A stretch of DNA of 64,000 nucleotides, taken from NCBI GenBank assembly GCA_900313015.1, contig OMPR01000008.1, forward strand, positions 62,001 through 126,000. Direction: 5' to 3'. Origin of the DNA: Rhodobacteraceae bacterium EL53 (GTDB taxonomy: Bacteria > Pseudomonadota > Alphaproteobacteria > Rhodobacterales > Rhodobacteraceae). Under the pieces are notes generated by a model. That model saw nothing but the letters and a program-made list of their open reading frames with translations. It did not search any database and was not told the DNA's origin. Both the position numbers and the translations under genes were made by a program. Below are positions 17,409 to 26,958 of this stretch, piece by piece; position 1 is the first letter of the stretch; every line of letters begins with the position of its first letter.

Positions 17409-17627
17409 ATGGGAAAAGTACTTTTCTGTGCTTTGATACCTGTGTTGCTGGCTGCGTGTGCAAATCCCATGCGCAGCTTACCTGACAGTGTGAAATCACA
17501 AAAATCTGCCTGTGCAGGTGGAAATTACACTGTCTGTTCAGATATCGGGCATGAGGTTCGTGAGGCCGAAGGTGGACCAGTGACACCATCCGAGCCGTTT
17601 GTATTGAATCAGCCGATCATAGACTGA
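17409..17627 (+). CDS. Small predicted lipoprotein of unknown function
   Basis: A 72-residue protein that starts nine bases after AAGGGGG. The N-terminus MGKVLFCALIPVLLAACANP is a classic lipoprotein signal: one positive charge, a hydrophobic run, and the lipobox L-A-A-C with the modified cysteine at residue 17. The mature part of about 55 residues is hydrophilic, has two further cysteines (in SACAGGNYTVCSD) that could form a disulfide in the periplasm, and shows no recognisable domain. It stands alone between the divergent RND operon and the convergent metG. Function unknown. Confidence 0.65.
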   Translation: MGKVLFCALIPVLLAACANPMRSLPDSVKSQKSACAGGNYTVCSDIGHEVREAEGGPVTPSEPFVLNQPIID

Positions 17628-17640
17628 TCCAAAACGATGA

Positions 17641-17674
17641 AAGGGCACCGATATTTCTGGTGCCCTTATTATTT
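17641..17674. terminator. Bidirectional terminator between lipoprotein gene and metG
   Basis: AAGGGCACC (17641-17649) pairs with GGTGCCCTT (17659-17667), with T-rich flank on the plus side and TTTC on the minus side. It serves two convergent genes. Confidence 0.7.
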
Positions 17675-17676
17675 GC

Positions 17677-19395
<1,719 letters not shown>

Positions 19396-19488
19396 ATCCG
19401 TACCGTACCCGCGTATCTGTCTTTTTGCTCGTCTATCGCATGTGACGGGCCAGCAAAAGAGCCATCACGCGGAAATAAGCGCACGGGG

Positions 19489-20712
19489 TCAGCGCCCTTC
19501 GCGGGATCGTTTTAACAGGCGACCAATCGTGAACGAGGTGCGTGGCGCATAGACATAGTTGGTGCGATCCTCGGGCGAGGGACGCGCCTGCATCCGCGTG
19601 AGGCCAAATATGATCAGCATTAGGTGGCCAACAGCAACATATGCAAACAACGCGGAGGGGCCGTAGAGATCTATCAAATTGGATGCGACATAGGGGCTGG
19701 CGATAGCGCCCAGTGCGTAAAAGAACATGAGCGCGGCAGACAGTTCCACCCGTTGTTCAGAGGTCGCAAAGTCGTTGGCGTGTGCGGCCGAAACTGAGAA
19801 AATCGGAAAAGATGTAAAGCCAAAGAAGCCAGCAGCTAACATAACGCCAATGGTACCAGCATGACCTGCAACCATCGTAAGGCCGCAACTTGCAATCGCT
19901 GCAACTGAGAGCCAGATCAACACCCAGCGGCGATCATATTTGTCAGCCAACCACCCCATCGGATATTGCGCAGCAGCACCACCAAAGACAAAAGCCGCTA
20001 GGAAAAAGGCAATTTGGTCGATTTGCAGTCCAACTTCTTGCCCATAAATAGGTCCAACCATCCGGAAAGACGCGGAGCTGAGGGCGGCGACGATCACCCC
20101 TACGACAGCCAAAGGTGAACAACGCCAGGCCAATTTCGGTCGTAGACGCGGGGCTGATGGTGTTTCAGGCTGGCTTGCCCGCGTCAATGTTAGTGGCAAA
20201 AGGGCCGCACAGCACAAAATCGCGAGCAAATTATACGACACGTAATTTGCTGGGGGCAGAACGGCTATAATCAACTGGGCTGCCAGTGACGCGCCCATAT
20301 CAACAATTCGGTAGGTGCCCATGGCGCGGCCACGGTTTTCATTGGTGACCTTGGCATTCAACCAGGCTTCGATCACAGTGTAACACCCAGCAACGCATAG
20401 GCCGGACGCGATCCGCATCGCAGCCCACGCATATGGGTTTTCTGTCAGAGTGTGTCCGATCAAACCCATAGCACCCAAAGCGGTACACACCGCAAAAGCG
20501 CGTGAGTGGCCAACAGTCCCCATCAAACGAGGAGCCCACCAGCACCCAATAAAGAAGCCGAAAAAGTGAGCGGATCCAAGCAAACCGATCTGCTCGTTGC
20601 TGAAATCAAGAGTAATACCAGACAGGGCATCCAACGGTCCCACCCCTCCAGTCGAGAGTTGGAGTAGGATGACAGACAGGAACAGGGCGGCAAACGAAAT
20701 GATCAGGCGCAT
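19489..20712 (-). CDS. MFS transporter, YcaD-like
   Basis: A 407-residue, twelve-helix major facilitator. Family features include FSNEQIGLLGSAHFFGFFIG, the loop motif GWLADKYDRRWVLIWLS with G-x-x-x-D-x-x-D-R-R after helix 8, and EAWLNAKVTNENRGRAMGTY between helices 4 and 5, the pattern of the YcaD group. The cytoplasmic C-terminus (about 30 residues) is charged. Substrate is unknown. The upstream YceI gene is on the same strand, but a GCCTCTT/AAGAGGC hairpin in the 82-base gap (20729-20747) may limit read-through. Confidence 0.85.
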   Translation of the reverse strand: MRLIISFAALFLSVILLQLSTGGVGPLDALSGITLDFSNEQIGLLGSAHFFGFFIGCWWAPRLMGTVGHSRAFAVCTALGAMGLIGHTLTENPYAWAAMRIASGLCVAGCYTVIEAWLNAKVTNENRGRAMGTYRIVDMGASLAAQLIIAVLPPANYVSYNLLAILCCAALLPLTLTRASQPETPSAPRLRPKLAWRCSPLAVVGVIVAALSSASFRMVGPIYGQEVGLQIDQIAFFLAAFVFGGAAAQYPMGWLADKYDRRWVLIWLSVAAIASCGLTMVAGHAGTIGVMLAAGFFGFTSFPIFSVSAAHANDFATSEQRVELSAALMFFYALGAIASPYVASNLIDLYGPSALFAYVAVGHLMLIIFGLTRMQARPSPEDRTNYVYAPRTSFTIGRLLKRSREGR

Positions 20713-20794
20713 AATTGTCTCAAAATGAGCCTCTTGAAAAAAGAGGCAAGCCGTTTATCGACGCGTGGTGTCGATTTTGACCCGTTTCTGTGTT

Positions 20795-21391
20795 TTATTT
20801 ACCCTGCTGGATTTTCGCGCGTATATCCAGAGTAATGGTATCTTTGACCAGTTCTTTGTAGCCACTGGCCCCAAAGGAATTGCGGCTTATCTGCCCCCGA
20901 AGTCGAATGTCGAGGGTGCTCAGATCTGCGGATGCACTGCCTCTGCGACGATAGAGGTCTGCATCCAAAGTGATAGGGAGGGTCACACCGCGTACAGTCA
21001 AATCACCCGCTATTCGCGCGCCATCGGAAATGCGGCCACTTTTTCCCAATTGGACACGGGTCGAAACAAAGCGGATTGTCGGAAACTGCTTTGCATCCAA
21101 AACCTCAGCGCCCAACATAGCATTGCGGGCAAAAACGAAATTTGTTTTGGCGCGAGTGACATCTACGGACACATCAACCGTGCTGCGCGTTAGATCTGCC
21201 GGGTCAATCCTAATCTGGGCATTACGGACAGGCATCGTGCCTTTTTGATTTGTGCCAGAGAGGTTGAAGTAAAAGCCGACGGATGATTTGCGCGCATCTA
21301 ATTTGTAAGGTTGCATGGCAGCGAGCAGTGGATGCGCCAAGGGTAAGCTAAGGACAGATAAAAGAACCGAGCGGCGGGATAAGTTGAGCAT
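20795..21391 (-). CDS. YceI family periplasmic lipid-binding-type protein
   Basis: A 198-residue protein with a YceI lipocalin-like fold, which in known members binds polyprenoid-type lipids in the periplasm. The N-terminus reads MLNLSRRSVLLSVLSLPLA; the twin arginine followed by S-V-L-L is Tat-like, and a Sec route is also possible. Domain blocks include YKLDARKSSVGFYFNLSGT, AMLGAEVLDAKQFPTIRFVS and GDLTVRGVTLPITLDADLY. Its physiological ligand is unknown. A rhodanese gene lies 88 bases upstream on the same strand. Confidence 0.88.
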   Translation of the reverse strand: MLNLSRRSVLLSVLSLPLAHPLLAAMQPYKLDARKSSVGFYFNLSGTNQKGTMPVRNAQIRIDPADLTRSTVDVSVDVTRAKTNFVFARNAMLGAEVLDAKQFPTIRFVSTRVQLGKSGRISDGARIAGDLTVRGVTLPITLDADLYRRRGSASADLSTLDIRLRGQISRNSFGASGYKELVKDTITLDIRAKIQQGK

Positions 21392-21479
21392 CTAAGTCTC
21401 CTTGCCCAACAGAGTATCCAAGTTTGTTCAAAAGGGGAGCCAAGTTCGCACTGTTCACCGGGTTGTCAATCCGCGTTAC

Positions 21480-21881
21480 CTATTTGGACTTCTCTACCAC
21501 AGGGCCGTTCTGTTTCGCCCATTTTCCAAAGCCCCCTTCGAGGTGCATCACAGGGGTCAGCCCCATTTCTTGGGCAATCTTGGCACTCAGTGCCGAACGC
21601 CATGCACTGGCGCAGTAGAAGACATAGGTTTTATCCTGATTAAAGACCTCTTTATGATAGGGGCTGTCGGGGTCGATCCAGAATTCAAGCATGCCACGTG
21701 GGCAGGAAAACGCGCCGGGGATCATACCGCTGCGTTGCAATTCCCGAATGTCACGCAAATCAATGAATTGGTATGTAGGATCTTCGAACAGGTCTTTGGC
21801 CTGTGCCACGGGCAGGGTGTCGACCACGGCGTTTGCTTCCTCCAGCAACGCCTTGATTCCTTTGGTGATGGTTTGCGGCAT
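21480..21881 (-). CDS. Rhodanese-like domain protein
   Basis: A 133-residue single rhodanese domain, a cytoplasmic sulfur-carrier or sulfurtransferase-type protein. The N-terminal helix region is followed by FIDLRDIRELQRSGMIPGAF, the CH2A-like block, and the catalytic loop YCASAWRSALSA with the active cysteine. The C-terminal block HLEGGFGKWAKQNGP is the usual end of the fold. I placed the start at MPQTITKGIKALL (21881) because GGAGAAAG precedes it, and the longer frame upstream reads through the divergent promoter region. The sulfur donor and acceptor are unknown. Confidence 0.88.
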   Translation of the reverse strand: MPQTITKGIKALLEEANAVVDTLPVAQAKDLFEDPTYQFIDLRDIRELQRSGMIPGAFSCPRGMLEFWIDPDSPYHKEVFNQDKTYVFYCASAWRSALSAKIAQEMGLTPVMHLEGGFGKWAKQNGPVVEKSK

Positions 21882-21999
21882 GTCTTTCTCCTCTAAAGTC
21901 TCGGCAAAGCTGCCGGAAATGTGACGCAATCTCAAGGGGGACTTGCCCTTGGGAACAGGCCCGCTAGGGTTTGCGGCAACGCGAGCGAAAGGATTTCTC

Positions 22000-23046
22000 A
22001 TGAAGATGAACCCATTGGGCCGAACAGGCCTAGAGGTGTCTGAACTGTGTTTGGGTACAATGACCTTCGGCACCCAGACAGACGAAGCAGGGGCGCATGC
22101 GCAAATTGATCTGTCTTTGTCGGCGGGGATCAATTTTGTTGATGCCGCTGAAATGTACCCAGTGAACCCGATTTCGGCGGAAACGGTTGGCCATACCGAG
22201 GCCATCATCGGCAATTGGAATGCCACCAATGCGGCGCGGCGGGGCGACTATATCCTTGCGACCAAGCATTCCGGAGCCGGGTTTGCCCATGCCCGTGGCG
22301 GGGCCCCGATTTCGGCGCAGACGATCCCAGAAGCGATCGAGGGGTCCTTGAAACGGCTCAAGACGGATTACATCGATCTCTATCAGTTTCATTGGCCCAA
22401 TCGGGGCAGCTATATGTTTCGGCAGAATTGGACCTTTGACCCATCCGGGCAGAACCGTGACGAAACACTCGCCAATATGGAAGAGTGTCTGGGCGCGTTG
22501 CAGGAACAAGTCGACAAAGGCAACATTCGGGCATTTGGTCTGTCCAACGAAAGCGCATGGGGCACGGCCCACTGGCTGCGGCTGGCCGAAGCGGGCAAAG
22601 GGCCGCGCGTGGCAACGATTCAAAACGAGTATTCGTTGCTCTGCCGGATGTATGATACCGATCTGGCTGAGCTGAGCGTGAACGAAGATGTTGTTTTAAT
22701 GGCTTTTTCCCCGTTGGGGACAGGGTTGTTGACTGGTAAGTATCAGGGCGGTGCCGTGCCCGAAGGATCGCGAAAGGCGATCAATCCTGAATTGGGTGGG
22801 CGGCATTCTGATCGGGTGTATGACGCGGTTGCAGCCTACCTGGAAATTGCCACGCGGCATGGATTGGATCCAATCCACATGGCGCTTGCCTGGTGTCGGA
22901 CGCGACCCTTTATGGCGAGTGCGATTTTTGGGGCAACAACTTTGCCGCAACTGGAGCACGCCCTGAAATCGGTTGATGTGGAGCTGTCGCAAGAGGTTCT
23001 GGACGAGATCACTACGGCCCATCGCGCGCATCCGATGCCGTATTGA
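22000..23046 (+). CDS. Aldo/keto reductase, Tas-like
   Basis: A 348-residue NADPH-dependent aldo/keto reductase. The catalytic tetrad can be read as Asp and Tyr in NFVDAAEMYPVNPIS, Lys in ILATKHSG and His in YQFHWPNRG. The long insert with YPVNPISAETVGHTEAIIG is characteristic of the Tas subgroup rather than classic AKRs. The start at 22000 (MKMNPLGRTGLEVSEL) follows AAAGGA; MNPLG two codons later is an alternative. It is transcribed divergently from the rhodanese gene and ends in a strong terminator. Substrate unknown. Confidence 0.9.
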   Translation: MKMNPLGRTGLEVSELCLGTMTFGTQTDEAGAHAQIDLSLSAGINFVDAAEMYPVNPISAETVGHTEAIIGNWNATNAARRGDYILATKHSGAGFAHARGGAPISAQTIPEAIEGSLKRLKTDYIDLYQFHWPNRGSYMFRQNWTFDPSGQNRDETLANMEECLGALQEQVDKGNIRAFGLSNESAWGTAHWLRLAEAGKGPRVATIQNEYSLLCRMYDTDLAELSVNEDVVLMAFSPLGTGLLTGKYQGGAVPEGSRKAINPELGGRHSDRVYDAVAAYLEIATRHGLDPIHMALAWCRTRPFMASAIFGATTLPQLEHALKSVDVELSQEVLDEITTAHRAHPMPY

Positions 23047-23054
23047 GCAAATAA

Positions 23055-23086
23055 GCAGCGCAGGTTTAATCCTGCGCTGCCTTTTT
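23055..23086 (+). terminator. Rho-independent terminator after aldo/keto reductase gene
   Basis: Perfect 10-bp stem GCAGCGCAGG (23055-23064) / CCTGCGCTGC (23071-23080) with loop TTTAAT and then CTTTTT. It lies between convergent genes. Confidence 0.9.
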
Positions 23087-23093
23087 CGACCGA

Positions 23094-24914
23094 CTAGTCT
23101 TCCATCGCTTCCAGTTCGTCAATGAAGCCAGAGATCATCGAGAGGCCCTTGTCCCAGAACTTGGGATCAGAGGCGTCTAGGCCAAATGGTGCAAGAAGTT
23201 CGGAGTGATGCTTGGACCCGCCAGCTTTCAGCATTTCGAAGTATTTGTCTTCGAAACCCTCGCCGCCCTCGGCGTAAACCGAATAGAGCGCGTTCACGAG
23301 CCCGTCGCCAAATGCATAAGCGTAGACATAGAAGGGCGAGTGCACGAAGTGTGGGATGTACGCCCAGAACGTTTCGTAGCCGTCCATGAATTCAAATGCG
23401 GGGCCAAGGCTTTCGCCCTGAACGCTCATCCAGATTTGGTTGATGTCATCTGGGGTCAATTCGCCGTGGCTGCGGGCTTCGTGCAGTTTGCATTCGAAGT
23501 CATAAAACGCAATCTGCCGGACAACTGTGTTGATCATGTCTTCGACTTTGCCGGCCAGCAGCACCTTACGCTGTTCCTGCGTTTCGGCCTTGTCCAACAT
23601 CTTGCGGAAGGTCAACATCTCACCAAAAACACTGGCAGTTTCGGCCAGGGTCAATGGAGTCGAAGACAGCATTTCGCCCTGACCTGCGGCCAGCACCTGA
23701 TGCACACCATGGCCTAGTTCATGTGCCAATGTCATCACGTCGCGTGGTTTGCCGAGATAGTTCAACATCACATAAGGATGAACCTCGGTGACCGTGGGGT
23801 GGGCAAACGCACCGGGGGCTTTTCCGGGCTTCACAGCCGCATCAATCCAGCCCTTGGAAAAGAATGGAGCGGCGATTTCACCCATACGCGGATCAAAAGC
23901 GTTATAAGCCTCCATCACCGTATCTTCGGCGGTGGCCCAATCAACAATGCGGGTGTCTTCCAGCGGCAAGGGGGCGTTGCGATCCCAAACTTGCATCACG
24001 TCCAGACCCAACCATTTGCGCTTCAGCTCGTAATACCGGTGGCTGAGTTTAGGATAGGCGGCAACAACGGCCGAGCGCAGTGCCTCGACGACTTCGGGTT
24101 CGACATCGTTAGACAGGTGGCGACCAGTTTGTGGGGTGGGCATGCCGCGCCAACGATCCACGATCTCTTTTTCCTTGGCTTGCGTGTTATGAACGCGTGC
24201 GAAGGTTTTAATATTCATGCTGAAAACACTGGCAAGCTCGCGCGCGGCAGCCTCGCGTTTACTGCGATCGGGGTCGGTCAGTAGGTTCAACGCGCCTTCG
24301 ATGTTGAGCGGCTCTCCGTCGACCTCAAACCCAAGCCCGGCAATGGTTTCGTCAAACAGACGTTCCCATGCATCGCCTACGACCCCCAAATCATGCAGGA
24401 ACTTTTCCAACTCATCGCTAAGCTGATAAGGTTTCATCGCACGAATGCGGTCAAACACGGGTTTGTATCGGGCAAGATCAACATTGGACGCGAAATGTGT
24501 CTCCAAAACCGCGTCGTCGATCCGATTCAATTCGAGTGTGAAAAACACCAGCGGGGTGGTGAAGATCGTGATTTTTTCCTGCATGTCGGACATGAATTTT
24601 GCCCGCTCGGCGTCCGTAGTCAGTTGATAATAACGCAGACCGGCAAATGACATGATCCGGCCCGCGATGGCGTTGATCCGTTCGTTGCGCAGAACGCAAT
24701 CGAGCAGTCCGGCAGAGTCCAGTCCCGCCAGATTGCCTTCGAAATCGGCTGCAAAAGAGGCACAGGCCTGTTCCAGCCAATCCAAATCACGTTTGAGCTC
24801 AGGTGCGCTCTCGCTGGCGTAGAGATCGCTCAGGTCCCATTCCGGCAAATTACCCAGAGCATCAGCGCCGCCACCTGCATTTGCATCGCGGACAGGAAAG
24901 GGAAGTTGGAACAT
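23094..24914 (-). CDS. pepF: M3 family oligoendopeptidase F
   Basis: A 606-residue zinc metallopeptidase of family M3 that cleaves short cytoplasmic peptides. The catalytic site is TLAHELGHGVHQ, giving H-E-x-x-H, with the downstream glutamate in LTLAETASVFGEM. N-terminal PepF block PEWDLSDLYASESAPELKRD and C-terminal HFVHSPFYVYAYAFGDGLVN are typical. I chose MFQLPFPVRD at 24914; the 20 codons upstream have no family similarity. The C-terminus is strongly acidic. It stands alone between convergent terminator DNA and the alpha/beta hydrolase gene. Confidence 0.93.
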   Translation of the reverse strand: MFQLPFPVRDANAGGGADALGNLPEWDLSDLYASESAPELKRDLDWLEQACASFAADFEGNLAGLDSAGLLDCVLRNERINAIAGRIMSFAGLRYYQLTTDAERAKFMSDMQEKITIFTTPLVFFTLELNRIDDAVLETHFASNVDLARYKPVFDRIRAMKPYQLSDELEKFLHDLGVVGDAWERLFDETIAGLGFEVDGEPLNIEGALNLLTDPDRSKREAAARELASVFSMNIKTFARVHNTQAKEKEIVDRWRGMPTPQTGRHLSNDVEPEVVEALRSAVVAAYPKLSHRYYELKRKWLGLDVMQVWDRNAPLPLEDTRIVDWATAEDTVMEAYNAFDPRMGEIAAPFFSKGWIDAAVKPGKAPGAFAHPTVTEVHPYVMLNYLGKPRDVMTLAHELGHGVHQVLAAGQGEMLSSTPLTLAETASVFGEMLTFRKMLDKAETQEQRKVLLAGKVEDMINTVVRQIAFYDFECKLHEARSHGELTPDDINQIWMSVQGESLGPAFEFMDGYETFWAYIPHFVHSPFYVYAYAFGDGLVNALYSVYAEGGEGFEDKYFEMLKAGGSKHHSELLAPFGLDASDPKFWDKGLSMISGFIDELEAMED

Positions 24915-25019
24915 GTGAGCCTCATCAGTGATCTTTGTTGCGCTATATCTAGGCATCTCCACAGGGCACCACAAGCGATGTGCTCTTGGTTTGCCGCTGT
25001 TTCTGATCAGAGCTGAATA

Positions 25020-26000
25020 TCAGGCGCTGCGTTGAAAGGTGGTGGAGCCTGCTTTGGGTTCATTGCCCGCAAAAAGAGAGATGAGTTGGTCAAACACGGG
25101 GTTCCGCACTTCGGCGGCTTCCATCAATACTTCGTGCTCACCACCGGGAATTTCGACCAATTGACCGCGCGGCCAATTTTGCATGCGTGCGCGTACTGCG
25201 TCTCGATCAACGATCTGCTCGTGTGTGCCAAGAAAGGTGAGACAGGGCAGATCTGGCGAAGGGCGGGTGGCCAAATGGGCGCATTCATCCAACGCATTAC
25301 CTAGCCAATAGGTGGATGGAGCACCTAAAGAAAGCTCTGGGTGGGCTTCCAATTGCGCCTGCATCATTTTGTACATGTCAGGGTCGCGTGTCAGCACGTT
25401 GCCTTCGAATTCTTGCGAGAGCACATAGCTTTCGAGCGACGTCGTTGGCGGGTTTTTGTGCCCAAGCCCAAATTTTGGACCCCAATAAGTGGTGAGACGG
25501 CTAAGTTGCTTCATCACTGGATTAAAGTAGATACCCCACATCGGCCCGGTAAAGGCACAACTTTGGACAGATAGCCCTTCAATGACAGAGCGCAGCGCAA
25601 TAGCACCGCCCATTGAATGGCCCACAACGTGCCATGGTTTGGGGAGATCGATGTCGCGCGCGACCCGCAACGCGGCTGAAACATCTTTTTGAAAATCGGT
25701 GAAATGTGCCACATGTCCAACGCGGGGATCATCGAGCAACCGGTCGGCTAAACCTTGTCCACGCCAATCAATGGCGAGAACCGCATAGCCGCGATCAACG
25801 AATTCCTTGGCCGTGGAGCCATATTTTTCAATATATTCAGTGCGTCCGGGGAACAGTAGTACGGCCCCCTTGGCGTCAGATTCGGGGGCCCAGGCCGCCA
25901 CGCGAATACGGATGTTGTCCGATGTAGTTACCCAATGGGCTGTTCCACCGGCGGGACCGCCGGCCACGTCTTCGAAAAGGGGGGCCGGCGAAATCGTCAT
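25020..26000 (-). CDS. Alpha/beta hydrolase, monoacylglycerol-lipase-like (PldB type)
   Basis: A 326-residue serine hydrolase. The nucleophile elbow is GHSMGGAIALRS, and the lid region and DWRGQGLADRL match the lysophospholipase / monoacylglycerol lipase group. Asp in DRDAVRARM region and His in PGGEHEVLMEA complete the likely triad. Its ATG overlaps the stop of the SCP2 gene by one base, so translation is coupled and the two products probably share a lipid-related job. Cytoplasmic; no signal peptide. The exact ester substrate is unknown. Confidence 0.85.
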   Translation of the reverse strand: MTISPAPLFEDVAGGPAGGTAHWVTTSDNIRIRVAAWAPESDAKGAVLLFPGRTEYIEKYGSTAKEFVDRGYAVLAIDWRGQGLADRLLDDPRVGHVAHFTDFQKDVSAALRVARDIDLPKPWHVVGHSMGGAIALRSVIEGLSVQSCAFTGPMWGIYFNPVMKQLSRLTTYWGPKFGLGHKNPPTTSLESYVLSQEFEGNVLTRDPDMYKMMQAQLEAHPELSLGAPSTYWLGNALDECAHLATRPSPDLPCLTFLGTHEQIVDRDAVRARMQNWPRGQLVEIPGGEHEVLMEAAEVRNPVFDQLISLFAGNEPKAGSTTFQRSA

Positions 26001-26290
26001 CAGGCCAGCACCGACGCCAGTTTCATCGCGATACCCATATCTCCGTCCACGGCCAGCTTGCCTGTCATAAAGGCGCTGGTAGGGTTGAGCTCGCCGGAAA
26101 TGATGCTTTGGAATGTTTCTGCATCGGCGCTCAGGGTGACATCGGTTTCGTCGTCGCTGACGCGCGCGCCGTCGGCATCCAGAACAATGGCACCCAAATC
26201 CGCGATTGCGAATTTGGCAGAACCGTCAAATCCGCCGCCGGACAGTTTGTCATTCATTTCGGCCGCAGCCTGTTCAAGAATATCGCTCAT
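26000..26290 (-). CDS. SCP2 sterol-binding domain protein
   Basis: A 96-residue protein consisting of one SCP2 (sterol carrier protein 2) domain, a hydrophobic-pocket lipid-binding fold. Blocks seen are AAEMNDKLSGGGFDGSAKFA, ISGELNPTSAFMTGKLAVDG and the C-terminal GIAMKLASVL helix. The start MSDILEQ at 26290 follows AGGGAAACC; the upstream frame extends into the divergent promoter and the TPR gene. It is coupled to the lipase-like hydrolase, consistent with a lipid-handling pair. Ligand unknown. Confidence 0.88.
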   Translation of the reverse strand: MSDILEQAAAEMNDKLSGGGFDGSAKFAIADLGAIVLDADGARVSDDETDVTLSADAETFQSIISGELNPTSAFMTGKLAVDGDMGIAMKLASVLA

Positions 26291-26360
26291 GGTTTCCCTC
26301 ATCTTTCTCTGGGTACAGGCATTGGACAATGCTTTGCACCACGCTACACTGACTTTTGTT

Positions 26361-26930
26361 ATGAGCATTGCAAACCCTAATCTCAAAGGTATCGTGGCGG
26401 CAATTGCAGCGATAGTCACGTTTTCCGGAACTGGACATGCCCAAGAGGCTGATTCGACAGATGAAAACGCGTTGTTATCGGCGCTGTCTCAGGCCGGGCC
26501 GGACGAGGCACGGCATTTGGATCGGCAACTACAGGCGCTGTGGGCAAAATCAGGGTCCGTGTCGGCAGATTTGCTTTTGGAACGGGGGCGGGATGCACTG
26601 GAGGCAGGGAATATGCCTGCTGCGATTGAGCACCTCACGGCCTTGACAGATCACGCACCTGGCTTTGCCGAAGGGTGGCACGCCCGGGCTTCCGCTTTTT
26701 ATGCATCGGACCTTTTCGGGGTGGCCCTGACGGATCTTGAGCGATCGCTTGCTTTGAATGCTCACAATTACAATGCCATCTTTGGGTTGGGACAGATATT
26801 TGAAGCACTGGATCGGCCTGAACGTGCCTATGAAATCTATCAGCGAGCCCTGTCTATACATCCCCATCATGAGCAAGTAACCACTGCGGTGAAACGACTG
26901 AAGTCCGGCGTCCGGGGACAGTCACTCTAA
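26361..26930 (+). CDS. Tetratricopeptide repeat protein, exported
   Basis: A 189-residue protein with a Sec-type signal (about residues 1-27, ending TGHAQEA) and two to three TPR units in the mature part, visible as GRDALEAGNMPAAIEHLTAL, SAFYASDLFGVALTDLERSL and GQIFEALDRPERAYEIYQRA. TPRs mediate protein contacts; the partner in the periplasm is not evident. The start MSIANPNLKG was chosen because the signal peptide begins there and the longer frame upstream is antisense to SCP2. It precedes the helicase gene by 28 bases. Confidence 0.8.
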   Translation: MSIANPNLKGIVAAIAAIVTFSGTGHAQEADSTDENALLSALSQAGPDEARHLDRQLQALWAKSGSVSADLLLERGRDALEAGNMPAAIEHLTALTDHAPGFAEGWHARASAFYASDLFGVALTDLERSLALNAHNYNAIFGLGQIFEALDRPERAYEIYQRALSIHPHHEQVTTAVKRLKSGVRGQSL

Positions 26931-26958
26931 AGTCCTAAAGTAAGGGGCAGAGGCAAAG